A stretch of 47,608 nt of DNA from Clostridiales bacterium (GCA_017509205.1 JAFWQF010000107.1:1-47608); one strand, 5' to 3'. Positions 32,139-41,607 are shown, numbered from the stretch's first letter. Made by a program: numbers and translations. The notes: generated by a model from the letters alone, not told the origin.

Positions 32139-33422
32139 ATGAGATACAAAGAAGAACTTGAAGCGATCGCAGCACGCGAAGCTTACCTCAGAAGAAAATA
32201 CTTAATGCCGGTCTTTTCCGCCATTATCCTGATAACGATCCTGGTAGCAGGCTCTGCGATCAAGAGCGTTTCGGCAAGGGCGGCTGCGCCGGACATGGCA
32301 ACCGTTCAGATCTCAAACGTAACCAAGAAGGACATCGAGGATGCCAAGAAGAAGCGCGACGAGACCAAGAAGAAGGCCAAGTCAGCCGCATCCAAGGTTT
32401 ATGCCCTGAAGAACAAGAAGAAGAACCTCAATTATGAGCTCATGGCATTGAACGATGCCAATGACGAGCAGCTCAAACAGTATACGGAGATCTCAGAATC
32501 GCTTCAGGCCGCTCTCGATGCAAGGGTCCAGGCGCTCGATGATTACATCAAGGCCGAAGAGAACCTCGTTAACCGTACGGAAGAGTTCCAGAAAAGGGTG
32601 TCCGTAATGTTCCAGTTCCAGAACAAGTCGATGTTCGAGGTGCTCCTTGAATCCGACAGCCTTGCGGGTTTCTTTACCAACATGGAGATCATGACCCTGA
32701 TCGCCGACGCAGACGCCCAGGCAGTCGATACGATGAAGATCGCAGTCGATGACGCCAAACTCCAGAAAGAGCTTGCTCTCAAGGAAGCTGAAGACCTTCA
32801 GGACATTGCCGATCAGAAGCAGAAGCAGTTAGATGACCTTTCAGCTAAGATCGGAAAGACCCAGCAGACGCTCAAGGATGTTTCGACAAAGCTTTCATCC
32901 TGGGAAAAGAAGGAAGACCAGCTCAACAAGGAGTCCGAGTCCTTAAACGACAAGATCAAGAAGCTCCAGAAGCAGTATGCGAACCAGAACATGTACAAGG
33001 GTCCTGCGAACGGCAAGTTCAGATGGCCCGTCAACTGGCCCAACATTACTTCACCTTTCGGATGGCGTATCCACCCGGTATATAACACCAAGAAGTTCCA
33101 CTCCGGTATCGATATCGGCGGCAGCTACGGTACAGCGATCATGGCTGCAGGCGCAGGCGTCGTCATCTACACGGCAAAGCCTGTCCAGGGACATAACACC
33201 GGCGGATCCGGATACGGCAACTACTGCATCATCGACCACGGCGGCGGATACACAACTCTCTACGGTCACATGCGGAACGTATATGTAAAGACCGGACAGA
33301 AGGTAAAGTCCGGACAGAAGATCGGCGAGATGGGAAGCACCGGTACTTCCACAGGTGCGCACCTGCACTTCGAAGTACGCAAGAGCGGTTCTCCCGTCAA
33401 TCCCGAAAGATATCTGCCCTGA
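32139..33422 (+). CDS. Coiled-coil M23 murein endopeptidase (EnvC/PcsB-like partner of FtsEX)
   Basis: 427 residues. An N-terminal membrane helix or signal (about 22-45), a long coiled coil (about 58-285, rich in Lys, Asp, Glu and Gln), and a C-terminal M23/LytM domain (about 310-425). Zinc and catalytic residues are intact: HSGIDIGG (H-x3-D), the His of TTLYGHMRN, and HLHFE. It should cut peptide crosslinks in the wall. The coiled coil would be the part regulated by FtsX. It is the same type as EnvC in E. coli, except that EnvC has lost its own zinc site while this one seems active. Thirteen bases separate it from ftsX. Confidence 0.93.
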   Translation: MRYKEELEAIAAREAYLRRKYLMPVFSAIILITILVAGSAIKSVSARAAAPDMATVQISNVTKKDIEDAKKKRDETKKKAKSAASKVYALKNKKKNLNYELMALNDANDEQLKQYTEISESLQAALDARVQALDDYIKAEENLVNRTEEFQKRVSVMFQFQNKSMFEVLLESDSLAGFFTNMEIMTLIADADAQAVDTMKIAVDDAKLQKELALKEAEDLQDIADQKQKQLDDLSAKIGKTQQTLKDVSTKLSSWEKKEDQLNKESESLNDKIKKLQKQYANQNMYKGPANGKFRWPVNWPNITSPFGWRIHPVYNTKKFHSGIDIGGSYGTAIMAAGAGVVIYTAKPVQGHNTGGSGYGNYCIIDHGGGYTTLYGHMRNVYVKTGQKVKSGQKIGEMGSTGTSTGAHLHFEVRKSGSPVNPERYLP

Positions 33423-33428
33423 TAATAC

Positions 33429-34178
33429 ATGGACAATTTCTACGACGCGCTTGCCATGTACTATGACACCATGCAGTCCGACATGGACTGTATTGCATGG
33501 GCTGACTTCATCTCGATGCTGATCAAGCGCCATTCCGGCAGAACGGTGGAGAGCATCACCGACTTAGGATGCGGAACCGGAAGCGTCACCATTGAACTTG
33601 CAAAGAAAGGCTATGACATGACCGGCATAGACTCCGCGGAGGAGATGCTGGCCCAGGCCTCTTCAAAGGAAGGCTCGGAAGAAGTCTTCTGGTCTGTCCA
33701 GGACATCACTGATTTTGACATCGGCGGAAAGGCCGACTGCTTCATTTCAACTCTGGACACTGTCGACCACATAACGGACGGGGAGGCTTTAGAGCGCCTT
33801 TTCTCTTCGGTCGGAGACAAGCTTGAGGACGGCGGGCTTTTCATCTTTGACGCCATCACCGAGCATCACCTCGCAGATACGCTCTCTGACAACATCTTCT
33901 ATGAGGATTACGATGACTTCACGCTCCTCTGGGTGAACAGCTTTGATGAGGAGACGAAGTTCAACACCGCGGAACTTACTCTTTTCGCTCTCACCGAGGA
34001 AGGTCTTTACGACAGGTTTGACGGCGAGCTCGTCGAAAAATTCTATCCCGCGGAGTTTTTCGTAAACGCGGGTGAAAAGGCGGGGCTTTCTCTTCTTGCC
34101 GTTTACGGCGAGCTGAAGGATAATGATCCTTCGGAAGATGAGGAGCGCATATTCTATGTTTTCGGAAAGAAGGCCTGA
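33429..34178 (+). CDS. Class I SAM-dependent methyltransferase
   Basis: Methyltransferase of 249 residues, substrate unknown. Motif I is DLGCGTGSVTIELAKKG (about residues 42-58), followed by MTGIDSAEEML and STLDTVDHI at the later SAM-contact strand. N-terminal YDALAMYYDTMQSDMD is typical of the YbaJ/Tam-like group. No clear ribosome site; the gene starts six bases after the M23 gene and is probably coupled. Five bases separate it from hslO. Confidence 0.9.
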   Translation: MDNFYDALAMYYDTMQSDMDCIAWADFISMLIKRHSGRTVESITDLGCGTGSVTIELAKKGYDMTGIDSAEEMLAQASSKEGSEEVFWSVQDITDFDIGGKADCFISTLDTVDHITDGEALERLFSSVGDKLEDGGLFIFDAITEHHLADTLSDNIFYEDYDDFTLLWVNSFDEETKFNTAELTLFALTEEGLYDRFDGELVEKFYPAEFFVNAGEKAGLSLLAVYGELKDNDPSEDEERIFYVFGKKA

Positions 34179-34183
34179 GGCAA

Positions 34184-35101
34184 ATGTCTGATAATCCGTA
34201 TTTTGTAACCGGCATGCCGGAAGACATAACAAAAGACCACATCGTCAGGGCAGAAGCTTTAGGCGGACTGGTAAAGTGCTCCGCGATAAGGACAACTGCC
34301 GCATGCGAGAAGGCAAGGGTGCTCCACGAGACGACTCCCGCCGCAACCGCTGCACTCGGCCGTTTCTTAACGGGATCTCTTCTCATTTCCGAATCGATGA
34401 AGAGACCTACGGATACCCAGACCACCATCATAAGGGGCGACGGCCCGCTTGGCGGAATGACATGCGTCACCGACTTCGGTTTCAAGTGCCGCGCCTATCC
34501 CGTAGAAAATAATATACCTACCGAATACCATAAGCCCGGCAAGATCAACGTTGGTGCTGCAGTCGGAAACGGAACGCTCACGGTCGTAAGAGACCTTGGC
34601 CTGAAGGATCCTTATGTAGGATCAGTCGAGTTAATAAGCGGAGAGATCGCCGAGGACTTTGCCTGCTATCTGTTAAAGTCCGAGCAGGTTCCTTCGATAG
34701 TTGCACTCGGAGTACTTCTTGAAGGTGGAAAGGTCGCACACGCAGGCGGTTTTGTTGCACAGCTTCTTCCGGGAGCCGGCGAGGACGAGATCTCTTATCT
34801 CGAGCAGAGGGCCGCAGGGTTCCCCGAAATATCGTTCCTTCTTTCTGAAGGATTCTCGCCCGCACAGATAATGGATCTTTTCATGGGCGATCCCGACATG
34901 AAATACCTTGATGCATCAGAGGTTGCTTTCGAATGCACATGCAGCAGGGAGAGGATGAGCGCAGGACTTGCGGCTCTTTCCAAAGCTGACCTCGAAGATC
35001 TTCTCAAAGACGGCAAACCGGTAGAGACCTGCTGCCGTTTCTGCAACCAGAAATACGTGTTCGGACCTGATGAAATAAGCGATTTTCTCAAAAATCGGTA
35101 A
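34184..35101 (+). CDS. hslO: Redox-regulated chaperone Hsp33
   Basis: Cytoplasmic holdase switched on by oxidation. 305 residues. Seen: the core domain with RAEALGGLVKCSAIRTT and RTAAC-like elements, GGMTCVTDFGF, and the C-terminal zinc switch CTCSRERM (C-x-C) with CCRFC (C-x2-C), about residues 250-288. All four zinc cysteines are present, so redox control should work. For an anaerobe this would be an oxidative-stress defence. No terminator with a clear stem follows; the S10 operon promoter begins about 50 bases downstream. Confidence 0.95.
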   Translation: MSDNPYFVTGMPEDITKDHIVRAEALGGLVKCSAIRTTAACEKARVLHETTPAATAALGRFLTGSLLISESMKRPTDTQTTIIRGDGPLGGMTCVTDFGFKCRAYPVENNIPTEYHKPGKINVGAAVGNGTLTVVRDLGLKDPYVGSVELISGEIAEDFACYLLKSEQVPSIVALGVLLEGGKVAHAGGFVAQLLPGAGEDEISYLEQRAAGFPEISFLLSEGFSPAQIMDLFMGDPDMKYLDASEVAFECTCSRERMSAGLAALSKADLEDLLKDGKPVETCCRFCNQKYVFGPDEISDFLKNR

Positions 35102-35490
35102 AAAGTTGTTTTTCGAGCAGAAAAATTTACAAAATAACAAAAAAACCCTTGAAAAATAGAAATCCTGAGAGTATTATTGTTTTCGCACGCTCTGTGGAGA
35201 CCCACAACTGCGCGCAAATAAGGCTTAGATAACGGAGATTGCCGCGGGCGGCGCCACAGCTGCGCACCGGATCGCGGGTAACTTCGAAGGAGCCGATGGC
35301 AGAGCAAAGATCATCTGCCGGTCTCATGCCTTAAAGGCAGGACGAAAAGGGTATTGCAGACACTTGCCCAGAGTCCCAAAGTGCTGTCATTTGACGGTAA
35401 CTGGTTAACTGGGTTTTTGAATGGAATACGAAGGAACGCCCGACAAGGTTGAGATAAAAAAATACAGCTTTTATAAGGAGGCCAAACACA
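35102..35490 (+). other. S10 operon leader region
   Basis: 389 bases without a gene. A good promoter is at 35149-35177, giving an mRNA leader of about 310 bases. Possible hairpins in the leader: TGTGG-AGAC-CCACA (35194-35207), GGCAGA/TCTGCC (35298-35319) and TGCC/GGCA (35327-35339). The words CCACAACTGCGCGC (35202-35215) and CCACAGCTGCGCAC (35254-35267) repeat almost exactly. A leader this long before ribosomal genes suggests feedback control, but it matches no leader type I know. Confidence 0.6.
35149..35177 (+). promoter_or_regulatory. Promoter of the S10 ribosomal operon
   Basis: -35 TTGAAA (35149-35154), 17-base spacer, -10 TATTAT (35172-35177). Confidence 0.75.
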
Positions 35491-35808
35491 ATGGCAACAA
35501 AGAAGATCATGATCAGAATCAGACTCAAGGCTTATGACCATAAGATCCTTGACGAAAGCGCTAAGCTCATCGTTGACGTTCTCTCACGCGACAACGCAAG
35601 CTTCGCAGGCCCGATACCGCTCCCTACGGATAAGGAGATCGTAACGATTCTGCGTTCACCCCACGTAAACAAGGATTCCCGTGAGCAGTTCGAGCAGAGA
35701 ACACACAAGAGGATCATCGACGTTTACACACCGTCTTCCCAGGTCATGGAAGATTTAGGAAAGCTTGACATGCCCGCAGGCGTCTCAATCGAGATCAAGC
35801 AGAAATAA
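35491..35808 (+). CDS. rpsJ: Ribosomal protein S10
   Basis: 30S head protein, also the NusE partner of NusB in antitermination. 105 residues, full length. Seen: [20 protein letters not shown] at the start, then [20 protein letters not shown] and the C-terminal [19 protein letters not shown]. First gene of the S10 cluster. Ribosome site AAGGAGG before ATG. Unlike the other junctions in the operon, a gap of 124 bases follows. Confidence 0.98.
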   Translation: MATKKIMIRIRLKAYDHKILDESAKLIVDVLSRDNASFAGPIPLPTDKEIVTILRSPHVNKDSREQFEQRTHKRIIDVYTPSSQVMEDLGKLDMPAGVSIEIKQK

Positions 35809-35870
35809 GAGTTTGCGGGTTTGAATAACCGGAGCGCATCGTAATGCCAAGCTGTGTGCCCCGGGGTCAT

Positions 35871-35902
35871 GTTCGCCAATAAGGATTCAAGGTCCGGCGA
35901 AC
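35871..35902 (+). promoter_or_regulatory. Structured RNA element between rpsJ and rplC
   Basis: In the 124-base gap: GTTCGCC (35871-35877) pairs with GGCGAAC (35896-35902), and inside GGA (35883-35885) pairs with TCC (35893-35895), giving a ten-pair helix with a five-base one-sided bulge AATAA. No U-tract follows, so it is not a terminator. The form is like ribosomal-protein binding sites, but no known element was matched. Confidence 0.6.
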
Positions 35903-35932
35903 CAATAACCTGAAGAGGAGGAAAAGAAATTT

Positions 35933-36565
35933 ATGACGAAATTCATCATTGGCAGAAAGTCAGGAATGACGCAGCTGTTCGACGAGAACGGTAACGTAAT
36001 TCCCGCAACCGTTATCGAGTGCGAGCCTATGTACGTACTCCAGAACAAGACGGTTGAGACTGACGGTTACAAGGCATGCAAGGTAGGTTCAGGTTCTGTA
36101 CGTGCTAAGCTTGTCAACAAGCCTGACGCAGGACAGTTCAAGAAGGCTGACGTGGAGGTCAAGAGGATCATCCGCGAGTTCGAGCCTGATCAGGACTACA
36201 GCCTCGGCCAGGAGATCAAGGTCTCCGATATGTTCGCTGTAGGCGACAAGGTCGACGTAAGCGGTACATCCAAGGGTAAGGGCTTCCAGGGTAACATCAA
36301 GCGTCACGGTCAGAAGGGTGGTCCTTCAGGCCACGGCTCCATGTATCACAGAAGAGTCGGTTCCATGGGCGCTACATCCACACCGGGCCGCGTTGTACCT
36401 GGTAAGAAGATGCCTGGACACATGGGCGCAGTTAACTGCACAGTCCAGAACCTTAGCGTTGTAATGGTAGACGGTGAAAGGGGAATCCTCGTAATCAGAG
36501 GCGCTATCCCCGGACCCAAGGGCGGAATCGTTACGGTTAAGAACACCGTAAAGGCCGCTGAATAA
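35933..36565 (+). CDS. rplC: Ribosomal protein L3
   Basis: 50S assembly initiator protein, 210 residues, close to the peptidyl transferase centre. Seen: IIGRKSGMTQLFDENGNVIP at the start and the loop MYHRRVGSMGATSTPGRVVP with GKKMPGHMG, which reaches into the ribosome core. Ribosome site AGAGGAGG before ATG. Lies after the structured gap that follows rpsJ and 17 bases before rplD. Confidence 0.98.
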   Translation: MTKFIIGRKSGMTQLFDENGNVIPATVIECEPMYVLQNKTVETDGYKACKVGSGSVRAKLVNKPDAGQFKKADVEVKRIIREFEPDQDYSLGQEIKVSDMFAVGDKVDVSGTSKGKGFQGNIKRHGQKGGPSGHGSMYHRRVGSMGATSTPGRVVPGKKMPGHMGAVNCTVQNLSVVMVDGERGILVIRGAIPGPKGGIVTVKNTVKAAE

Positions 36566-36582
36566 GACGGAGGAACATAATA

Positions 36583-37206
36583 ATGGCTAAAGTAGATATT
36601 AAAGATCTTAGCGGTGCCGTTAAGGGTTCCATCGAGCTCTCCGATGAGATCTTCGGAATTGAGCCCAACGCAGATGCTATGTCACTCGTTGTCAGGAACC
36701 AGCTCGCTAACCGCCGCCAGGGCACACAGAAGACAAAGACAAGAAGTGAAGTTTCCGGAGGCGGAAAGAGACCTTACAGACAGAAGGGTACAGGCCGCGC
36801 TCGTCATGGTTCAACACGTTCCGCACAGTATGTTGGTGGCGGCATCATCTTTGGACCCACACCCAGAACTTTCACATACACAGTTCCCAAGAAGGTCAGA
36901 AGACTTGCTCTTAAGTCTGCTCTCTCTTCAAAGGTTGCTGACTCCAAGCTCATCGTTCTTGAGGATCTTAACCTTGATTCCATCAAGACAAGCGTAGTAG
37001 CTAAGGCTCTTACAGCTATCGGTGCAGGTGAGTCTTCACTCATCGTTCTCGAGGGCGAGAACAAGAACGCTGTTCTTTCCGCAAGGAACATCAAGGACGT
37101 CAAGACAGCTTACGTTAACACGATCAACGTCTTCGACATCCTCAAGTATGACAGCTTCGTAGCTACCAAGGCTGCAGTTGAAAAGATTGAGGAGGTGTAC
37201 AAATGA
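36583..37206 (+). CDS. rplD: Ribosomal protein L4
   Basis: 50S protein whose loop lines the exit tunnel; 207 residues. In E. coli it also represses the S10 operon. Seen: the tunnel loop SEVSGGGKRPYRQKGTGRAR, then GSTRSAQYVGGGIIFGPTPR. The loop is complete. The end overlaps rplW by four bases (ATGA). Confidence 0.98.
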   Translation: MAKVDIKDLSGAVKGSIELSDEIFGIEPNADAMSLVVRNQLANRRQGTQKTKTRSEVSGGGKRPYRQKGTGRARHGSTRSAQYVGGGIIFGPTPRTFTYTVPKKVRRLALKSALSSKVADSKLIVLEDLNLDSIKTSVVAKALTAIGAGESSLIVLEGENKNAVLSARNIKDVKTAYVNTINVFDILKYDSFVATKAAVEKIEEVYK

Positions 37207-37556
37207 ACACACCCTATGATGTAATTCTCAAGCCTGTCATCACAGAGAAGACAATGACAATCGCCGCAGAGGGCAAGTATACATTCCTCGTTGCTCCTTC
37301 TGCTGACAAGACCGAGATCGCTAACGCTGTTGAGAAGCTTTTCGAAGTTAAGGTTACAGGCGTCAACGTTGCTAACTATGACGGCAAGACAAAGAGACTT
37401 CGTAACAAGCCCGGCAAGACAGCTTCTTTCAAGAAGGCTGTTGTAACCATCGATACAGAGGGCGCTGAGGAGTCTTACACAGGTAAGGGCGGCAAGGCTG
37501 TCAAGACCGGCAAGAAGTATAAGACATCCATCGAAGAATTCGGTTTCGCCCAGTAA
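37203..37556 (+). CDS. rplW: Ribosomal protein L23
   Basis: 50S protein at the tunnel exit and docking site for trigger factor and SRP. 117 residues, slightly longer than the usual 95-100, with a Lys/Gly-rich C-terminus (GKGGKAVKTGKKYKT). Seen: MNTPYDVILKPVITEKTM and KTEIANAVEKLFEVKVTGVN. Ribosome site GAGGAGG lies inside the end of rplD. Confidence 0.97.
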   Translation: MNTPYDVILKPVITEKTMTIAAEGKYTFLVAPSADKTEIANAVEKLFEVKVTGVNVANYDGKTKRLRNKPGKTASFKKAVVTIDTEGAEESYTGKGGKAVKTGKKYKTSIEEFGFAQ

Positions 37557-37579
37557 GGTCATAAAAGGAGTATTTAAAA

Positions 37580-38410
37580 ATGGCAGTAAAAACATTTAAT
37601 CCTACTTCTCCTGCAGTTAGAGGGATGACCGTAGCTGACTATTCCGTCATCACAAAGAAAACTCCCGAGAAGAGCCTTCTTACAACTAAGAAGAAGACAG
37701 GCGGCCGCAACTCTTATGGCCGTATCACCGTTCGTCACATCGGCGGCGGTAACCGCACAAAGCTCAGAAACATTGACTGGAAGCGCGACAGAGTCGGTAT
37801 TGAAGCTACAGTCATCGCTATCGAATACGATCCGAACAGGACTGCATACCTCGCTCTCATCCAGTATGTAGACGGCGTTAAGTCCTACATCCTCGCACCT
37901 GAGGGCCTCACAGTAGGCAGCAAGGTCTGCTCAGGTCCCGATGCTGACATCCTCGCAGGAAACGTTCTTCCCATCTCGAAGATCCCTGTAGGTACAGTCA
38001 TCTGCTGCGTAGAGATGAACCCCGGCAAGGGCGCTCAGCTCGTAAGAACAGCAGGCGCTTCCGCTCAGCTCATGGCTAAGGAGAACGGATTCGCACAGAT
38101 CAGACTTCCTTCCGGCGAAGTTCGCATGATCCCTGAAGTATGCCGCGCAATGGTTGGTTCAATCGGCAACGCTGAGCACGAGAACATCAAGCTCGGCAAG
38201 GCTGGTAAGACAAGACACGCTGGTGTCAGACCTTCTGTAAGAGGTGTCGTCATGAACCCTAACGATCACCCTCACGGCGGTGGTGAAGGTAAGTCACCTA
38301 TCGGTCTCCCGGGCCCTGTTACACCTTGGGGTGTTCCTACTCTCGGTAAGAAGACCAGAAACAAGAAGAAGCAGTCCAACAAGTACATTGTTAAGGCTAG
38401 AAAGGCTTAA
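37580..38410 (+). CDS. rplB: Ribosomal protein L2
   Basis: Largest core 50S protein, needed for subunit joining and peptidyl transfer. 276 residues. Seen: [20 protein letters not shown], the block [20 protein letters not shown], and the conserved [20 protein letters not shown] around the functional His. C-terminus basic ([20 protein letters not shown]). Ribosome site AAGGAG before ATG. Confidence 0.98.
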   Translation: MAVKTFNPTSPAVRGMTVADYSVITKKTPEKSLLTTKKKTGGRNSYGRITVRHIGGGNRTKLRNIDWKRDRVGIEATVIAIEYDPNRTAYLALIQYVDGVKSYILAPEGLTVGSKVCSGPDADILAGNVLPISKIPVGTVICCVEMNPGKGAQLVRTAGASAQLMAKENGFAQIRLPSGEVRMIPEVCRAMVGSIGNAEHENIKLGKAGKTRHAGVRPSVRGVVMNPNDHPHGGGEGKSPIGLPGPVTPWGVPTLGKKTRNKKKQSNKYIVKARKA

Positions 38411-38425
38411 GGAGGCATAGTTCAA

Positions 38426-38701
38426 ATGAGTAGATCTACTAAAAAGGGCTATTACGTTCAGGAAGCTCTCATGAAGAAGGTTAAGGCGCAGAACGATGCC
38501 AACGAGAAGCAGACCATCCAGACATGGTCCAGGTCTTCAACAATTTTCCCTGAATTCGTTGGTCACACGATTGCTGTCTATGACGGACACAAGTTCATTC
38601 CTGTATATGTTACAGAGGACATGGTCGGTCACAAGCTCGGCGAATTTGCTCCTACGCGCAAGTTCGGCGGACACACCAGCAATGAGAAGACAGCTGGTTA
38701 A
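38426..38701 (+). CDS. rpsS: Ribosomal protein S19
   Basis: 30S head protein that contacts S13 and the A site. 91 residues. Seen: [39 protein letters not shown] and [20 protein letters not shown]. Ribosome site AAGGAGG before ATG; the last bases of the gene lead into the ribosome site for rplV. Confidence 0.98.
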   Translation: MSRSTKKGYYVQEALMKKVKAQNDANEKQTIQTWSRSSTIFPEFVGHTIAVYDGHKFIPVYVTEDMVGHKLGEFAPTRKFGGHTSNEKTAG

Positions 38702-38715
38702 GGAGGATTAAGTCT

Positions 38716-39192
38716 GTGGAAAAGATTATTTTAAGCAGAGAAAACATCGAGAAGAACCGCGATAAGATACTCGAAGCCTACAGCGCTCCTTCAAGACGCA
38801 ACAATAGGCTCCCCGTTCCCACAAAGAAGCAGAAGAAGCTTCTCGGCATGGGCAGGGATCAGGGTCTCGCTACAGCTAAGTACGTCAGGATCGCTCCCCG
38901 TAAGGTAAGAGTCGTTTCCGATCTCATCAAGGGTCAGTCCCTCGAAGACGCTTACGCGATTCTCACATACACACCCAAGATCGCTTCACCTGTGATCGCT
39001 AAGGTCCTTAAGTCTGCAGAGTCAAACGCTGTAAACAACTTCGGACTCGACAGAAGCAAGCTCTATGTTGCTGACGCGATCGCTAATCCGGGCCCCGTGC
39101 TCAAGAGATACATCCCTCGTGCAAGAGGATCCGCAAGTTCGATCAAGAAGAGAACCAGTCATATCACTATCGTTCTCAAGGAAAGGGTATAA
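38716..39192 (+). CDS. rplV: Ribosomal protein L22 with N-terminal extension
   Basis: 50S tunnel protein. 158 residues against a usual 110-115. The normal L22 fold starts near residue 50 ([20 protein letters not shown]) and includes the tunnel hairpin [20 protein letters not shown]. The first roughly 48 residues ([20 protein letters not shown], then [18 protein letters not shown]) are extra and strongly charged. Start GTG 38716 is supported by AAGGAGG eight bases before; the ATG at 38848, which would give a normal length, has no ribosome site. So the extension is very probably translated. Confidence 0.95.
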   Translation: MEKIILSRENIEKNRDKILEAYSAPSRRNNRLPVPTKKQKKLLGMGRDQGLATAKYVRIAPRKVRVVSDLIKGQSLEDAYAILTYTPKIASPVIAKVLKSAESNAVNNFGLDRSKLYVADAIANPGPVLKRYIPRARGSASSIKKRTSHITIVLKERV

Positions 39193-39203
39193 GGAGGTTA
39201 CGC

Positions 39204-39953
39204 ATGGGTCAGAAAGTTAACCCTAATGGACTTAGAATCGGCGTTATCGACGACTGGAGCTCACACTGGTATTCCGAGAAGCAGCAGTTCGCTGACTGCC
39301 TCATCGAGGACCAGAAGATCCGCGAGTTCGTAATGAAGGCTATAGATCCTATCGCAAGAAAGAATTCCAAGAAGCCTGTAGACGAGGCACGCAGCAATGT
39401 TGCTTTCGTCAGCAAGGTAATCGTTGACCGTAAGGGCGCTGACAGGATCAATGTAACGATCAAGACAGCTCGTCCTTCACTCGTTGGCGGTGACAAGGGA
39501 TCCGGCAGGATCGAGCTCAAGGAAGCTCTCGACAAGGAGTTCAACAAGAACCTCCCCAAGGATCAGAAGAGAGTCTTCACTGTTGACGTCGAAGTTATCA
39601 AGACAAACGACACTGATGCCCTTCTCGTTGCACAGAGCATTGCAAACCAGCTCGAGAACCGTGCAAGCTTCAGAAGAGCAATGAAGAGAGCGATGCAGCT
39701 TGCCATGAAGCAGCCTGATGTCCTCGGTATCAAGACAAAGTGCTCCGGCCGTCTTGGCGGTGCAGAAATCGCAAGATCCGAGACATATCACGAGGGTACG
39801 ATCCCGCTTCAGACTCTCCGTGCAGATATCGACTACGGTTTCGCTGAGGCTAACACAACTTACGGCCGTATCGGTGTTAAGGTATGGATCTACAAGGGTG
39901 AGAAGTTCGCACGCAAGTCAAATCCCAGCAACGGCGAAGGAGGAAAAGCGTAA
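39204..39953 (+). CDS. rpsC: Ribosomal protein S3
   Basis: 30S head protein at the mRNA entry, with helicase function. 249 residues. Seen: [20 protein letters not shown], the KH domain (about 40-110), and the C-terminal [21 protein letters not shown] short tail ([13 protein letters not shown]) ends it. Ribosome site AAGGAGG before ATG; the next gene starts at once after its stop. Confidence 0.98.
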   Translation: MGQKVNPNGLRIGVIDDWSSHWYSEKQQFADCLIEDQKIREFVMKAIDPIARKNSKKPVDEARSNVAFVSKVIVDRKGADRINVTIKTARPSLVGGDKGSGRIELKEALDKEFNKNLPKDQKRVFTVDVEVIKTNDTDALLVAQSIANQLENRASFRRAMKRAMQLAMKQPDVLGIKTKCSGRLGGAEIARSETYHEGTIPLQTLRADIDYGFAEANTTYGRIGVKVWIYKGEKFARKSNPSNGEGGKA

Positions 39954-40385
39954 ATGTTACTTCCTAAGAGAACAAAATACAGAAAGCAGCAGAGAGGCCG
40001 CATGAAGGGTAAGGCTTCCCGCGGTAACTTCGTTGCCTACGGTGATTTCGGCCTTCAGGCTACAGAGCCCTGCTGGATCAAGTCAAATCAGATAGAGGCT
40101 GCCCGTATCGCAATCAACAGATACGTTAAGAGAGGCGGTAAGGTCTGGATCAAGATCTTCCCTGACAAGCCGGTTTCCAAGAAGCCCGCACAGGTCCGAA
40201 TGGGTTCAGGTAAGGCAGCAAACGAGTACTGGTGTGCAGTAGTCAAGCCGGGCAGAGTTCTTTTCGAGATCGCCGGCGTTTCAGAACAGGACGCTAGAGA
40301 AGCTCTCCGCCGTGCAGGCAACAAGCTTCCCTGCGGAACAAAATTCGTAGTAAAGCAGAAGGAGGTAAGCGAAAATGAAGGTTGA
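39954..40385 (+). CDS. rplP: Ribosomal protein L16
   Basis: 50S protein at the A-site tRNA elbow. 143 residues. Seen: [40 protein letters not shown] and the segment [20 protein letters not shown]. The stop of rpsC is directly before its ATG; ribosome site GGAGGAAA lies within rpsC. It overlaps rpmC by 11 bases. Confidence 0.98.
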   Translation: MLLPKRTKYRKQQRGRMKGKASRGNFVAYGDFGLQATEPCWIKSNQIEAARIAINRYVKRGGKVWIKIFPDKPVSKKPAQVRMGSGKAANEYWCAVVKPGRVLFEIAGVSEQDAREALRRAGNKLPCGTKFVVKQKEVSENEG

Positions 40386-40575
40386 GGAAATTCGTAAGAT
40401 GTCTTCCGAAGAGCTTAACAAAGAGCTTGCTTCCCTCAAGGAAGAGCTTTTCAAGCTCAGATTCCAGCACGCTACAAACCAGCTGGAGAATCCCGCTCAG
40501 ATCGTATCTGTAAAGCGTGACATCGCCAGAGTCATGACAATCAAGCGCGAGATGGAACTCGCTGACAAAAAGTAA
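40375..40575 (+). CDS. rpmC: Ribosomal protein L29
   Basis: Small helical 50S protein near the tunnel exit, 66 residues. Seen: [40 protein letters not shown] and the arm [16 protein letters not shown]. Its start lies in the end of rplP, with AGGAGG inside that gene, so the two are coupled. Confidence 0.97.
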   Translation: MKVEEIRKMSSEELNKELASLKEELFKLRFQHATNQLENPAQIVSVKRDIARVMTIKREMELADKK

Positions 40576-40589
40576 GGGGGCTGGCTTAA

Positions 40590-40844
40590 ATGGAAAGAAA
40601 CTTAAGAAAGACCAGAGTCGGTATCGTTACTTCCGACAAGATGGAAAAGACGATCACAGTTTCCGTTGTAGAGCACGTTAAGCACCCTCTGTACGGAAAG
40701 ATCATGAAGAGAACCTACAAGCTCAAGGCACACGATGAGAACAACGATGCGCACGTAGGCGACAAGGTTCAGGTTATGGAAACCCGTCCTATCTCCAAGG
40801 ACAAGCGTTGGAGACTGGTCGAGGTTATCGAGAAGGCTAAGTAA
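40590..40844 (+). CDS. rpsQ: Ribosomal protein S17
   Basis: 30S primary binding protein, 84 residues. Seen: [39 protein letters not shown] and the family end [20 protein letters not shown]. Ribosome site AAGGGGG before ATG. Confidence 0.98.
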   Translation: MERNLRKTRVGIVTSDKMEKTITVSVVEHVKHPLYGKIMKRTYKLKAHDENNDAHVGDKVQVMETRPISKDKRWRLVEVIEKAK

Positions 40845-40868
40845 AGCAGACTAAGGAGGATATATCAA

Positions 40869-41237
40869 ATGATTCAGGTTGAATCCAGACTGAGATCTGC
40901 CGACAATACAGGAGCTCGTGAACTCGCTTGCATCAAGGTTTTGGGCGGTTCATGGCGTAAGTACGCCAACATCGGCGACGTTATCGTATGCTCCGTTAAG
41001 AGCGCTGCTCCGGGCGGCATGGTCAAGAAGGGCGACGTCGTTAAGGCTGTCGTTGTACGTTCCAAGCACGGCGTAAGACGCGCTGACGGATCTTATATCA
41101 AGTTTGACGAGAACGCGGCTGTCATCATCAAGGAAGACAAGAATCCCCGCGGAACCCGTATTTTTGGACCCATTGCGAGAGAGCTCAGAGATAAGGATTA
41201 CATGAAGATCCTTTCCCTCGCACCGGAAGTTCTGTAA
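40869..41237 (+). CDS. rplN: Ribosomal protein L14
   Basis: 50S protein at the subunit interface, 122 residues, also the target of silencing factor RsfS. Seen: [28 protein letters not shown] and the conserved [20 protein letters not shown]. Ribosome site AAGGAGGA before ATG. Confidence 0.98.
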   Translation: MIQVESRLRSADNTGARELACIKVLGGSWRKYANIGDVIVCSVKSAAPGGMVKKGDVVKAVVVRSKHGVRRADGSYIKFDENAAVIIKEDKNPRGTRIFGPIARELRDKDYMKILSLAPEVL

Positions 41238-41250
41238 GGAGGGCGGCTAA

Positions 41251-41601
41251 ATGGCAAATTCAGTTCACGTAAAGAAGGGCGACCAGGTAGTTGTCATCTC
41301 CGGCAAGAACAAGGGCGAAGAGGGCAAGGTTATCGCGGTCGATAACAAGAAGGGCAGAGTTTATGTTGAGGGTGTCAACATGGTCAAGAAGCACCAGAAG
41401 GCAAGAACTCAGAACGCTCCTGCCGGAATCATTGAGCGCGAAGGATCCATCGATGCTTCCAACGTAATGCTCAAGGATCCCAAGACCGGCAAACCCACAA
41501 GAGTCGGATACAGGATCAACGAGGATGGCTCAAAGTCCAGAATCGCTAAGAGATCCGGCGAAGTAATCGACACGGTTTCCAAGGCCAAGAAGGGAGAGTA
41601 A
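41251..41601 (+). CDS. rplX: Ribosomal protein L24
   Basis: 50S assembly initiator with a KOW domain, 116 residues. Seen: [20 protein letters not shown] at the start, [20 protein letters not shown] and [20 protein letters not shown]. Ribosome site AAGGAGGG before ATG; start of the spc-type segment after rplN. Confidence 0.97.
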   Translation: MANSVHVKKGDQVVVISGKNKGEEGKVIAVDNKKGRVYVEGVNMVKKHQKARTQNAPAGIIEREGSIDASNVMLKDPKTGKPTRVGYRINEDGSKSRIAKRSGEVIDTVSKAKKGE

Positions 41602-41607
41602 TTTCAG

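Noticed and set aside
35871..35902. Terminator between rpsJ and rplC
   Set aside because: The stem is not followed by a T-run on either strand.
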